A stretch of DNA of 64,000 bases from Bipolaris cookei (taxonomy: Eukaryota > Ascomycota > Dothideomycetes > Pleosporales > Pleosporaceae). The notes below the pieces were generated by a model. That model was not told the DNA's origin. It searched no databases and saw nothing but the letters and a program-made list of their open reading frames with translations. A program made the position numbers and the translations under genes. Positions 43,733 to 53,986 of this stretch are shown here, one piece after another. The stretch's first letter is position 1. Each line of letters starts with the position of its first letter. The stretch covers positions 248,001 to 312,000 of the forward strand of contig NRSV01000004.1 of assembly GCA_002286855.1 (NCBI GenBank), written 5' to 3'.

Positions 43733-45580
43733 CTACGTGCTACAATCCCATTCCTGCATCTCTGTCCTTGCACAAAAATCACTCATCTTCTCCCTTACAG
43801 TCTCATCTCTCGTATCGACTCTCCACCCCATATGCTGCTTTAGCCGAGCAAGTGTCTGAACTCCAGTTTCCACAAAAGGATTCTCGCCATTTCCAAACAG
43901 GTAATCGTCTACATCTTCGTCCATGAGTTGCAAGTTGATTGTGTCGGGGTCAAGTGGCTGAAAAATGACGAAACTGGGTTTACTCGGGTGATTTGTGGTG
44001 CTGTAATATGACTTTAGGCGCTGGAAGAGCGGCGCCCAACCGGGTCGTTCGTTCCCTTGGTATAGACGGTACAGCGTGATGTGCTGCAGTTGTGGCATTG
44101 AGGTAATGAGACCAAATAGATCGTCGTCTTCCGCAACTATGTGCCGCAGGGTCAAGGTCTTGAGCTGTCGTCTCAAGTTCTCAGGAATGGGAATGAAGCG
44201 CGGTACATGGCCGAACATGGTCGTGATTATATTACAGCTCAAGTTCAAATCGAGATGCTCAAGATGTCGAAGCTCTGCGAGGAAATTCTGGGTGTTGTAA
44301 ATATTGTGAGAAGTAGAATCTGCTCGTGTATGCTCTTCAGAAATAACAGGAAACTTGAGATATTTCAATGCGGTTTTTCGAAACATGCTTCTGGTGTTAT
44401 CAAGGTCCCTTCTATTGAGAGCAAATTCGTCTTTGTGGGGGATCATAACCTCGTTTTCCGTTTCGATAACGAATTCCTCAATGCCTGGATTTGGCATGTT
44501 GAGTATGGCAGAGACCAAGCTGGAATAACCCCCAGAGTTCGTTGATAGTCGGCTGCTATGGACAGTTGTCCTCATAGGACTGTCATGGGCTTCGCTTGGG
44601 CGAACATGCGCACGAGACACATGTCTGATCTGTGGTTTGCGAAACCCGACGAGCAACGACCGATGAAATGGCGTGTTATATCGGGGAGGAAAGGTACACG
44701 AGCGCCAGACTTCGGTTGTAAATATGACTCTCTTGAGCATTGTGAATCCCATCAAGGCTTGCTCGAGTGCATCGATATCTGCTTCTTGGTCCATGATCGC
44801 TTGTTCCTCCCGATACAGATCTTGATACAGCGAGTAGCTATCTTCAATGTCCATCATGGTTGCATTTCGAGCAAGGACCTCTCTTGAGAATCGATCATCA
44901 TATCGCAAGAGGATTTCTTTCGCAACCTCAGTGAGCCGCCCATTGCTCTCGAAAAGATCGTCGTGCTCGAGCGCATGGTATTCAGGATTGTCATCACCGT
45001 AGATCCATATGGCTTCCTCTAGTCGGCTTTCAATCGATCTCCTAGTCTCTCTTTCATCAAACAGGATTGCATCGCGGAAGCTGCTTAGTGTTGAGTACTC
45101 TTCGAGACGTGTATCATCCCAGACAATCTCTTGGACGCGATATTTATATCTGGGATGGGACAGAATCTGGTAGAGATAGTCAATATTGGCTCGATTTGGC
45201 GAAATGTAAACGCGGTCGATGCGAAGGTAGACGCTGTTAGCTAGCTGCTTACTAGCAAGTCGCAGGCGCTTGATGTCCGGCTTTGAGATGTGTGCGCACA
45301 CCAAATCAAGCAGCTCAGCTGGTAGATCCAAAATAGTTTTCCTGCTCTTTGCCAATGGTCCTTCACCGCTACCAAAAGCTTCCGGAAATTCGTCCCCGAA
45401 CAATCCCTCCATGAAGCTCAGCGACGGCACCCTGCTCGCGCTCAAGGCGGAGACGTATGACACTCGGCGCTTTGAGACGCCCGCTCGGATAGTTAAATTA
45501 GGCTTCCGACGTTCGGGTTTGGCGGGCCGGATTTGAAGGTTGGAAAACATTGTTGTTGTTTTAGCAACGGGGGTGGGCAT
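43733..45580 (-). CDS. F-box domain protein, 615 aa
   Basis: Single exon from ATG 45580 to the stop at 43733; a second in-frame ATG (MFSNLQIRP) lies ten codons in. The F-box is at about residues 85-125: TILDLPAELLDLVCAHISKP then IKRLRLASKQLANSV. The rest has the look of leucine-rich F-box proteins of fungi: ELRHLEHLDLNLSC, RQLKTLTLRHIV and MPQLQHITLYRL suggest two or three degenerate LRR-like repeats at about 450-540. By family knowledge the F-box would link substrates to an SCF ubiquitin ligase through Skp1. The substrate is unknown. Fungal genomes hold many such fast-evolving proteins. Confidence 0.82.
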   Translation of the reverse strand: MPTPVAKTTTMFSNLQIRPAKPERRKPNLTIRAGVSKRRVSYVSALSASRVPSLSFMEGLFGDEFPEAFGSGEGPLAKSRKTILDLPAELLDLVCAHISKPDIKRLRLASKQLANSVYLRIDRVYISPNRANIDYLYQILSHPRYKYRVQEIVWDDTRLEEYSTLSSFRDAILFDERETRRSIESRLEEAIWIYGDDNPEYHALEHDDLFESNGRLTEVAKEILLRYDDRFSREVLARNATMMDIEDSYSLYQDLYREEQAIMDQEADIDALEQALMGFTMLKRVIFTTEVWRSCTFPPRYNTPFHRSLLVGFRKPQIRHVSRAHVRPSEAHDSPMRTTVHSSRLSTNSGGYSSLVSAILNMPNPGIEEFVIETENEVMIPHKDEFALNRRDLDNTRSMFRKTALKYLKFPVISEEHTRADSTSHNIYNTQNFLAELRHLEHLDLNLSCNIITTMFGHVPRFIPIPENLRRQLKTLTLRHIVAEDDDLFGLITSMPQLQHITLYRLYQGNERPGWAPLFQRLKSYYSTTNHPSKPSFVIFQPLDPDTINLQLMDEDVDDYLFGNGENPFVETGVQTLARLKQHMGWRVDTRDETVREKMSDFCARTEMQEWDCST

Positions 45581-46455
45581 ACAATGCCGTAAAAGAGATG
45601 TTCAGTATGAACGATAATAGCACGGCTGTAGTAATGTAAAGGCTGACAAGGGTGGAGCTATTCTGGCTATCTGGTGCACATTGTGGTTCGAGATGTAGAA
45701 AATAGCGCAATCATTCAAGATGAGCGTCGAATACAAGGGGGCGGGGAGAGACAGAAGAAAAGCAAAGTTAGTGATGGGCAAAATACGGTGTCGGACGACA
45801 ACAGTCTAAAGGAAGTGAAACACAAGGGCTTGTGATGGCGCTACCAATGCAAGGCGGCGGCGAGCTACCTGATTCGAGGCGAGAGAAGCGACCATTGTAG
45901 GTTTCCGTAGTAATCGTTGTGCATGTGACTAGCTGAGATGGGCTTGAGGGGCAAATCAGGCATTTGAAGGGCAATTCAGGCCGCCGACGCCCGTATCGTG
46001 CCCTTCGCTTACCGCGTGGACCACCTGCCCGCAGTGGATCTCTTGGCCCAGTCGGCGACAAGAGCTATCGACGACATCACAACAACAATCACACTCAAAA
46101 ATACCATATTAACCTCTTCCCATTGCTACAGACGCTTTCCAGCAGCCCGAACAGATGCCCGAAGGCCTGCATAATACGGTGCTGCCCTTTCATATCAGAC
46201 AAACACCTTGCGAACGGTTCCACGACGCATTGCTCCCGACGACAGCCGCACCCGCTAAACTACCAGCTACCCAGGTGTATAGTATAGCGGCCACGGCATC
46301 GCGGCAGATGCATTCGCTCTTCCCATATCGATATCAAGATTGACCAGCACCCAAATGCATATGCCCATACCCCGCACCAACCGATGCCCAAGCATGACAG
46401 TATGACTGGGGCTGTGTGTAAAAGTCGAAGATTGGGAAGGGGGCGAGTCATTCAC
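45581..46455. other. Intergenic, about 875 bases
   Basis: Lies between the F-box start and the stop of the next minus-strand gene. Only short frames without motifs. I checked for tRNA-like boxes and saw none. Confidence 0.45.
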
Positions 46456-47299
46456 TTAGGAATCCTCCTCGCCCTCGGCCTTCTTGGCCTTCTTCTTCTT
46501 TCCACCAGAAGCGAAGGCGTTGGGCGCGGTAGGGTTGGCCGACTGGTGGACGATGAAGCGCGTGTAGCACTCTGATGGGTCCCACTCAAATCCCATGAGG
46601 TAGGGCTTCTCAAATTCGTCATCTGCCTGAAGGAGGGGTCAGCTATACTCAGAAAGAAACATAGGCGATGACACCATCATCAAAGCAGACTTGATCGTCA
46701 TGGCAGCAACAGACAGAATGTGTGTACTCACGCGCTTCTTGAACTGCTTGTGGATGGCATCTAATGCGTCCTTGATGGTGACACCCTTCATGTTCCGTGC
46801 GACGACCTCTAGGCCAAGCGGGAAGTGTAGGGTAATAGACTTGAGCTTGGGCTCAGTGAGTGGCAGCTTCAGTACTGCTGGGTCCTCAACAGTGCTGGGT
46901 GACTTGTTCAGCTTCCTGGAGAGTTATCTGTTAGCACGGGCTCAAACAAAGAAAGCCGGCCAAAGCTACCCAGACCATGGCAGACCAGTTGACAACAGTG
47001 CCGAACAGCTCGGAGAGAGCGATGGGATAAGGTCGTCTTACCAGTTGAGCTTCTGTGTCTCAATTGAGATCTCAATGTGCTTGCCCTCCTTCTCTATGGC
47101 CAGGTCAGCACAACTTGCCCCTCATCCAACACCCCCGCATCGTAGCCCTATCGGCGGAGCACATACCTAGGTCTTCAATGCGATAAACATCAGCAGCCAT
47201 AGAGCTGACTCTGCGGTGACCCTTCTTGGCGGCGCCATCTTTGTGCTCCTCGGTAAGAGAGTCGACCTTCTGGAGGGTGTTTTCTGTCTCTGCGGCCAT
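46456..47299 (-). CDS. Small conserved fungal protein resembling DUF6699, 4 exons, 179 aa
   Basis: Exons 47167-47299, 47042-47093, 46732-46915 and 46456-46626 join in phase to 540 nt by GTATGT, GTAAGA and GTGAGT donors. Exon 2 is only 52 nt. The product starts MAAETENTLQKVDSLTEEHK. Its core (about residues 60-150) reads KLKSITLHFPLGLEVVARN, GVTIKDALDAIHKQFKKR, YLMGFEWDPSE and TRFIVHQS. The order of an aliphatic strand, a VTxxDxLxxIH helix and a final TRF strand recalls DUF6699 fungal proteins, but I am not sure. The tail is lysine-rich (GGKKKKAKKAEGEE). The function is unknown. A longer open frame overlapping its 5' region is a shadow. Confidence 0.75.
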
Positions 47300-48035
47300 G
47301 GTAGTGGTATTGCAGGTGTAAGCTGGGGCTAGCGGAAGCTATGGAAAAGAGTAGATGAGGGGTGGTCAAAGAGAGCTTTGGGAAGCTGTATAGAGGCTGG
47401 CCGGCTGTCAGGGGCTCGAGGGATGTGAGGGAGGAAGAGTGAAGGAGAAGAGAGCGAAGGGAAGGGCGCAGCTTTATGAGGGGCTTCCAATCTGTAGCCG
47501 GCAGGAAGGCACAGGCGACGGTCACTTGATTGATCACCACATCAGGGCCCCAATCCAATCGGATTGAGATGTGAATGGTCAGACCAATGCGGGGAAGGGC
47601 GAGCATCGCCCAGAATGCGGGGAAGGAACCACCACCATTGGTGTGAGCATGCGTGGCCCGACGATAATAGCCTTCATGGCGTGCCACCAGAGGGAACGCG
47701 GAAGCTAAGCATTTGAGCCTCAAGAGTACGCAAATCGACATGTCTTGCTTTGTCTCCTGATGCTTTGCTGTGTTGCGGGCGTTGATGCGCGCGGCACGCT
47801 CAGGTACGGTGGTGAGATGCATCACGCGACCGACGTCATTGGTCGTGCCATGGGTTGACAAAGCCCGCATCGACACGCATCGTCTCAGCTCTGGGCCCTA
47901 ATACGGACCGAGTGCTCTGATTGATCCACTTAAGTCGATGCAAAGCACTATAGTCTGCGTGGAGGTGCACAATCAACATGTCATTACACTATGCCACGAG
48001 TTTCATTCAAAATGTTCCATGGTCGCGCCATCAAT
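47300..48035. other. Intergenic, about 735 bases
   Basis: Promoter of the small four-exon gene (minus strand) and 3' flank of the aldo-keto reductase. A 228-codon minus-strand frame (47190-47876) extends over it, but the spliced gene uses another frame, so it is rejected. Confidence 0.45.
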
Positions 48036-49219
48036 CTACGAGTGTCCTGAGATACGCACAGGTGCATACAGTTCCTCGAGATACTTCTTCTCTTCCTCGC
48101 TCAATTCCTTGCCTCGCGCTGCCAGCGCTTCGTCCATCCTTTCTACACTAGAGAAGCCAATGATCGGGCTTGTAACGCGCTTGTTGATCCACGCCAGCGC
48201 AACATGGCTCATCTTCCAGTCGTGCTTTTTGGCAAGCTCCTCGACACGTCCGATGATCTTCTTGTCGATATCCGTGTTACCTGAAGTCTGATTGCCGGCT
48301 TTTTGCTCGCCTTCTGAGCGCGTGGTCGATCCAAAGGCTGATGGAGGACGAGCAAGATGGCCACGGCAAAGAGGTGCCCACTAGAAAGCAATGTTAGCAA
48401 TATCTGACAACTATGTAGCAAACCGTAGCACGTACCGGAATAAGACCAACTCCCGTGTCGTTGCAAAAGCGGTTCATCTCGCGCTCCTCTTCGCGGTAGA
48501 GCAGGTTGTAGTGGTTTTGCATGCTGATGAACTTTGTCCATCCGTTCTTCTCAGCCACAAACTGCATTTGAGCGAACTGTACCGCCCACATCGAGCTGGC
48601 ACCAATGTACCGCACTTTCCCACTCTTTACCAAGTCATGCAGTGCTTCCATAGTCTCCTCGGGAGGCGTGTTAGGATCAAAACGATGGATCTGCAAAAGA
48701 TCGATGTAGTCCAGGTCAAGCCGCCTGAGCGAAGCGTTGACGGCATTGAAAATGGCTTGACGCGACAGTCCACCTTGATTGACATAGTCTTTCAACTGGG
48801 GTATTTCCTTGCTGTGTTGAATAGTGCGGAGACCAGGGTCTTCTCCTACAAATCCAAAGCACTTTGTGAGAATGACGAGCTTCTCACGTGGGAGTTCGTA
48901 CTGTTTGATGGCCTTGCCGATGATTTCCTCGGAAACTCCGTTTGAGTAAACATTGGCTTCGATAGAATCAGCAAGCATCCCAAGACGTTCATAATTCGTT
49001 ATGCTCACCAGTGTCCCAAGTAGTGAGACCGCGGTCATAAGCAGCTTTCAGTAGTGGAAGCGCCTCTGCTTCCTCAATCACCCATGGTTGCCATTTTGAG
49101 CTTCCGATGCTCATAGCACCCAGAATAGGCACCGACACCTTGAGTCCACTTTTCCCTAGACGCCTGTACTCTGCCTTGGACTCCTTGAGGAGACCCTCCA
49201 CATCTAGCTTGTCCGGCAT
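48036..49219 (-). CDS. Aldo-keto reductase, 3 exons, 358 aa
   Basis: Exons 49009-49219, 48436-48956 and 48036-48380 join with GTGAGC...GAAG and GTACGT...CTAG to 1077 nt. The first join restores TTWDTANVYSNGVSEE, with the catalytic Asp and Tyr. The Lys is in VILTKCFG and the His in DLLQIHRFDP; ALAWINKRVTSPIIGFSS is the cofactor-binding end. This is a TIM-barrel NADPH-dependent oxidoreductase. The layout and the phrase SMQNHYNLLYREEEREM fit the fungal group related to norsolorinic acid and versiconal reductases (AKR9 or yakc-like), but many of its members are general aldehyde reductases. No other pathway genes surround it. Confidence 0.88.
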
Positions 49220-50001
49220 ATTTGTCGAGCGGTTCGAGTCTCTCAATTATTAGAAGGGTTGGTAGGGCTACTTTGAGCTTTGATGGGGGAGAATGGGTAT
49301 TTGAATGTCAATACACTAATCAGGTACTTTCTATGTATACAGGGAATTGGCTGCAATTTATTCGCCTTTCTGCCTTTCCGCCCTTCACCATATGCTTACT
49401 TATCCTGCGCCCGATGAGCTGTCAATCCTCGGGGTTTGCGGTGATAGTCTCATCATTGTGCCGGTGGCTGTAATTTGTAGTATTGCGAATAGCAAGAGTG
49501 CGGGGTGTTGGCACGATGTGCCGTAGTGCTACAGCACATGTACGTCATGAGTGGCAGATCACATCCGCGGACATCCATGTTGCTATCTCGACGGGATCAA
49601 ACATGCATACCCAACTGTCCTTCCTATTTAGGTTGTGCCATCAAGATGACTGTGCAATCTCAGATGTACAATGCACAGCAGGGGAAGCTAACTTGGTGGA
49701 CATGGGAAGCGTTTTTTCATTGGCTCTGTCTGTTAACAAAAGCTCTCGCCGTGAACCACAATCGTCCTGTACTAAAGAAGTAAGTCCCGAGCACCGACCC
49801 TTGTACAAACACGGAAATTGTTGACTTCCCATTATATCACCAAAATCGTGAATGCATACTTCTTCCATCAAGTCATTGGTGGTATTGTTTGAACATCGTT
49901 TTTGAGCTTAGACCCCCAGGCGCCAACCGCACGTGATGTGATGCAGAGAAGTTCATAGATGCTCATGTGCCCGTAAAGAAACCCGTACTCCCCAGAACCT
50001 T
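49220..50001. other. Intergenic, about 780 bases
   Basis: Lies between the aldo-keto reductase start and the RPL9 stop, both on the minus strand. Short frames without motifs; nothing supported. Confidence 0.45.
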
Positions 50002-51200
50002 TTACGCGTCCTCGACAATGTTGCCGCGCTCCGACACGTACAGACCGTCCAAGAACTTTCGGATATCCTTGTTGCGGACCTTGCAGATTTGTTGGATATC
50101 AGCGGCACCCTGGGAGACGTCCTCGAGTGACTGGTCTTGTTAGCATGTTGGATTTGAATTCGGAATAACTTGTTCTTACGTTTCCAGAAAGCTCAAGCTG
50201 GTCCTTGACGTTCTTGGAAGCCTCAACATCAACACCGGGCCTCAGGACAACCCTTCGTACGAGCTTCTCGCCGATGAAGTTCCTGATCTCGACCTCCCAG
50301 CAGCCGGACTCGCTGTTCTTCTCAAGGTTGACGTTGATGGGGAAACTGAGTGAGACGTTAGCCAAGTTCCATGTGTGCAACATTCGTCGTGAGCCTGATC
50401 CAATTTGCGTTGTCCAACACTTCAAACACACCAGTAACAATTATCCTGCTTCGACCGGTTCTAATGAAGTACTTGGCAACCCGCATTGGACCAGACATTT
50501 GCTTCGAGATGGCGAAAAAGAGATTCCGGTGGTAACATACTGGGCATATACGTATCGCATCTTGTACTTGTAACCCTTGGTAACACCGATGATCAAGTTG
50601 TTCTGCTCCCAGTCAGCCCGGTTTTTCCTCTGCCGGTGGTTCGACTTGTTCGCTGCGTTTGACGTACGATGAGTGTGCGGACGGTGCGGAGAGTGGCAAC
50701 GCTCTTGCGGATGCCGTGGTGGAGCTCGATCTTAATCAGATCCTTCTTGGGCTGTGCCAGACTTAGTACATTCCATTAATATCAATTCCTGAATCTCAAA
50801 CGTACGTGTGAGAAGCTAACCGCCAAGTGACCGAGAGACTTGCTCAGCTTGCCCTGCATTGTGTAAGAAACGGATCGTCGAGGATGTGTAGTTGCGCTTG
50901 GCTTACTCGGGGACCTATTCAATGTAATTAGTACAATGCTGGTATTTCAATGCCCAATTGCGCACTCACCCTCAACAACGACATTTCGGTTCTTGATGCT
51001 GACCTTGACGCCCTCAGGGATGGGGAGCTCTTCCTCGGAGTGGCTGTTGCGCACTTGTCAGCAAAAGTTCCAGGGTTATGGTGTTTTGCGATCGTGGAAT
51101 TCGGTATGGAGGCGTCCATGAACGGTTCGGAGGTGGAGAAAACCGTGTGTTGTAGCGATTTGTGCGTCGGGATCCAGGGGTAGACGTACATGTACTTCAT
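50002..51200 (-). CDS. RPL9: 60S ribosomal protein L9 (uL6), 8 exons, 193 aa
   Basis: Exons: 51190-51200, 50970-51043, 50907-50914, 50806-50853, 50668-50751, 50541-50602, 50180-50345, 50002-50130; total 582 nt, all GT-AG. Reading across them gives MKYIHSEEELPIPEGVKV, VEGPRGKLSKSLGHLAVSFS, IELHHGIRKSVATLRTVRTL, NNLIIGVTKGYKYKMRYVYA and a C-terminus ending ERGNIVEDA. It is the standard uL6 protein of the large subunit, near the sarcin-ricin loop and stalk base. Two exons are tiny: the first coding exon has 11 nt and the third only 8 nt (completing Gly and coding Pro-Arg). Intron 6 is long (195 nt). It diverges from POP4. Confidence 0.95.
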
Positions 51201-51585
51201 CTTGACGGTTGCTGCGGGTTAGCGGTGTTGTCGAAGCTGAGGTCGATTTTGACGTGTGTGAAGGCCGAGAATGTGTGAGGGCGGAAAAACGATAGCCGAG
51301 CCATAGACCTAGCACGCTTTCGCACTAGTGCGGCCGTCTTTCCTCTGCGAACCCCATCGTCATCTTGAGCGCCGTCAAATTTGTCCCGCAATCAAGTGTC
51401 CGACTCTGCCGTGTAGCTTGCATTTTCCACATTATACGGTATCTTGAGGTTGTTCTGATTCATATTCTCGAAAGGTCTCGCCGAGCATCACTGCAAATCA
51501 ATCCATCTATTCATCGGCGAAGCTATTGCAGCTTTCGCAACAAGCCAGCAAAAACACACACCTGCTTGCAACATTTCGTGTGCAA
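51201..51585. promoter_or_regulatory. Bidirectional promoter, RPL9 and POP4
   Basis: Only 385 bases separate the two start codons. It must hold promoter and 5' UTR for a very highly expressed ribosomal protein gene and a low-expressed RNase P subunit. No specific element is claimed. Confidence 0.6.
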
Positions 51586-52335
51586 ATGGCTAATTCCAAC
51601 CCGCACATTGCTCAAACTCTGCTTCATCGCGCCTTTTCTCCATCGACTGCAGAATCGCATTACCAGGAACGCGCTGTCAAGCGCCCTCTGTACATCCGCG
51701 CAACATCCCCGACACTATCAGCGCGCGCTGTTCGCCGTCAAGTTCTCAACGAACGTAAAGAAGCCGCTAGGAAGCGCAGCAAAAATAAGCCTCGTCCGCT
51801 CTCTGCCGCAAAAAAGCGCGCACTAGGCCTCAATGAGATTCCAAAGGAGCAGCAAAAGTATGTCATCTATGAGGGGCTACATAATCTCTGGATAGGCTAC
51901 ATGAGGGAAGTGCTGGGCGTGAATGATGCATCAAAGGGCGTCGTGATCACTCCAAATGCAAGTGGCCAGATACTAGCAACCGCCGATATGCACGGCGCGC
52001 TGATGACAGTGGTAAGGAGCCGGTGCGTGAGTCGCGTCGGGTTAGAAGGCATAGTCGTACGTGACACTCGATTCACTTTTGACCTCATAACAAAAAACAA
52101 CGTTATCAAATGTAAGTCTGTAGACACCAAGTAGGTAAGTGGGGTAAGTGATCTGACGATTCCAGCTGTACCCAAGGAACATACCATCTTCCGGTTTCAA
52201 GTGCCACTCCTGTCTGGTGAAGGAGAGCCACCCAAGAAAGCACTGACTTTTGACATCAACGCCGAGCAATTTCAAACACGAGCGGCCGACCGCGCCAACA
52301 AAAAATTCAGAATTCACTATCAGCCGGACATATGA
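51586..52335 (+). CDS. POP4: RNase P/MRP subunit POP4 (Rpp29), 2 exons, 231 aa
   Basis: Exon 1 is 51586-52111 and exon 2 is 52166-52335, split by a 54 nt intron (GTAAGT...CCAG) in phase 1, total 696 nt. The N-terminal half is basic (RRQVLNERKEAARKRSKNKP). The Sm-like Rpp29 fold follows at about 110-225: YEGLHNLWIGYMREVLG, ADMHGALMTVVRSRCVSRVG, GIVVRDTRFTFDLITKNN and, across the splice, SVPKEHTIFRFQVP, ending in FQTRAADRANKKFRIHYQPDI. Pop4 binds the catalytic RNA of RNase P and RNase MRP and is needed for tRNA 5' end and rRNA processing in the nucleus. Length is normal for fungi. Confidence 0.9.
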
Positions 52336-52785
52336 AGATTATGGATAAGCAGAATTGAGAATGATTCTGATATGTGACTTTTCAAATACGTCTTTTAGTC
52401 GTATAGAGAAGGTCATGTGAACTCAGTCAAACATGCGGTGCCAACGCTAGTCTAATCAATTCGAGGTAGATATGGCTACAAGGAAAATGCCCGAAAAAGG
52501 CTTTATTCCGTCTGCACGGATAGACAGCGCCCCGAGGCGGGCTTGAGAACACCAACAGTCATGTAGCGAAGATGACGGGCACCCAAAGCCAGTGTTCAGT
52601 ATCACATCAATACATGCAAAGGCAGTTGGAAGAAAGCATGAATAAACATTCAACTATGGTATCATCGCAAATGAATCCTCAAAAAATATAATAATAAGAA
52701 GAAGAAAACGCCATTTCGCGTAACACGTTTGGTATCATATAATTTAACGCCTTTGCATATCCATGTAACTTTAGTCAAAACCACT
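52336..52785. other. Convergent 3' intergenic region
   Basis: 450 AT-rich bases between POP4 and the RTA1-like gene, which converge. Nothing supported. Confidence 0.45.
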
Positions 52786-53986
52786 TTAAGCTTTTGCCGC
52801 AACACTAACATGGCGAAAGTCCTCTGGCTTGTACTCCTTGGGTTTCGTGTCCTGCCCACACGTACTCGTACTATACATTGAAATCTCATCTTTCTCCTTG
52901 ACAGCCCTGATCTTGTCAAGCCTAAGTCCCGTATAAGACTGTGGAAGATAGCAGCCGGGATGCCATATGGCAAAGATGAGTAACACGCAGACTATTGGTG
53001 CAGCATCAAAGGTCCAGAAACACCACTCGTGACTCTGCAGATAGCGCAGGCCATAGTTGCGGTCGTGCGGTATCTCCATGGTGCGGTATACGGCACGTAG
53101 GGCAATGAGGATGGAGGAGAGGTTGATGGTGTACGAAAGTTTGCGCCAGAGATGCATGTCGCCGAGATCGTACGCCGCCCACTTTCTTGACATGTAAAAG
53201 TAGCGGATCGAGACGACTGAGAAAGTGGCAAAGCACAGCATCTGTAGCACGAGGCCTAGGACTAGGATGATACGACCGGGCAGCGCGTTTTGCTCGGATA
53301 TGCTAATGGTGCGGTCGCCGTTGGGGGCTTTGTCGTAGTGCCTACTAATCTGGGAGGCACCAATGAGCTGGATGAGGAAAGAAAACATGTCGAAAGCGAC
53401 GAACGTCGGGGTAATCCATTCGGGCCAGCACCACAGCGTCTTGAAGTTAAGCGCTTCGGTCGGACAGCTGAACCAGATGACGCGGCCAAAGGAAGTGTAG
53501 CAAGCTGCAGCGAGGAAGCTGGGCGCAAGCAGGATCATGAGCCATGAGACGAGAAAGGGAGACTCTTTGCCCTCGTCGTACGACGACACGGTGCGGCAGA
53601 TGAAGCCAAGGTCCAGCATCAGGATGCCGATGATGGCGGCCCAGAAGAACCATGATCGGTGGCGCAAGTACTGGGTTACTGAGTAGATGGACAGCAGGAC
53701 GATGATGGTGGTGCCGACAATAGCAAGGGCGCATGAAGGGTCGTAGATGTATGGGTTTAGGATCCTATGGCCTGCTAGTCATGTTAGCAGGTGTGTCGCG
53801 CTGCAACCCAAAAAAAAGGCAGTAGCGCTATCAAGCGGGTATAACGTAAATGTAGTATATATGGTATGGTGCGATATTACGGTATGGTCTGATGTGTGGC
53901 GTTGAGTAGTAAAAGAGCCATGGTAACGTACCAAATTGATCCCGTTTGGGAAACTCGGTTGCCCGCGCATCTAGCAAGGCGCCCAT
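52786..53986 (-). CDS. RTA1-like seven-helix membrane protein, 2 exons, 347 aa
   Basis: Exon 1 is 53932-53986 and exon 2 is 52786-53774; the intron (157 nt, GTACGT...CTAG) leaves 1044 nt in frame. The first in-frame ATG gives MGALLDARATEFPKRDQFAG. Seven hydrophobic helices follow, beginning after NPYIYDPSCALAIVG. Typical RTA1 phrases are WFFWAAIIGILMLDLGFICRT (helix 2), LLAPSFLAAACYTSFGRVI (helix 3) and FVAFDMFSFLIQLIGASQ (helix 4). Yeast relatives (Rsb1, Rta1) affect sphingoid-base efflux and resistance to 7-aminocholesterol; the actual substrate here is unknown. The tail of about 50 residues is cytoplasmic and charged. Intron 1 acceptor choice rests on frame only. Confidence 0.85.

Noticed and set aside
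47190..47876. 228-codon minus-strand frame
   Set aside because: Overlaps exon 1 and promoter of the four-exon gene 46456-47299 in another frame; no motif.
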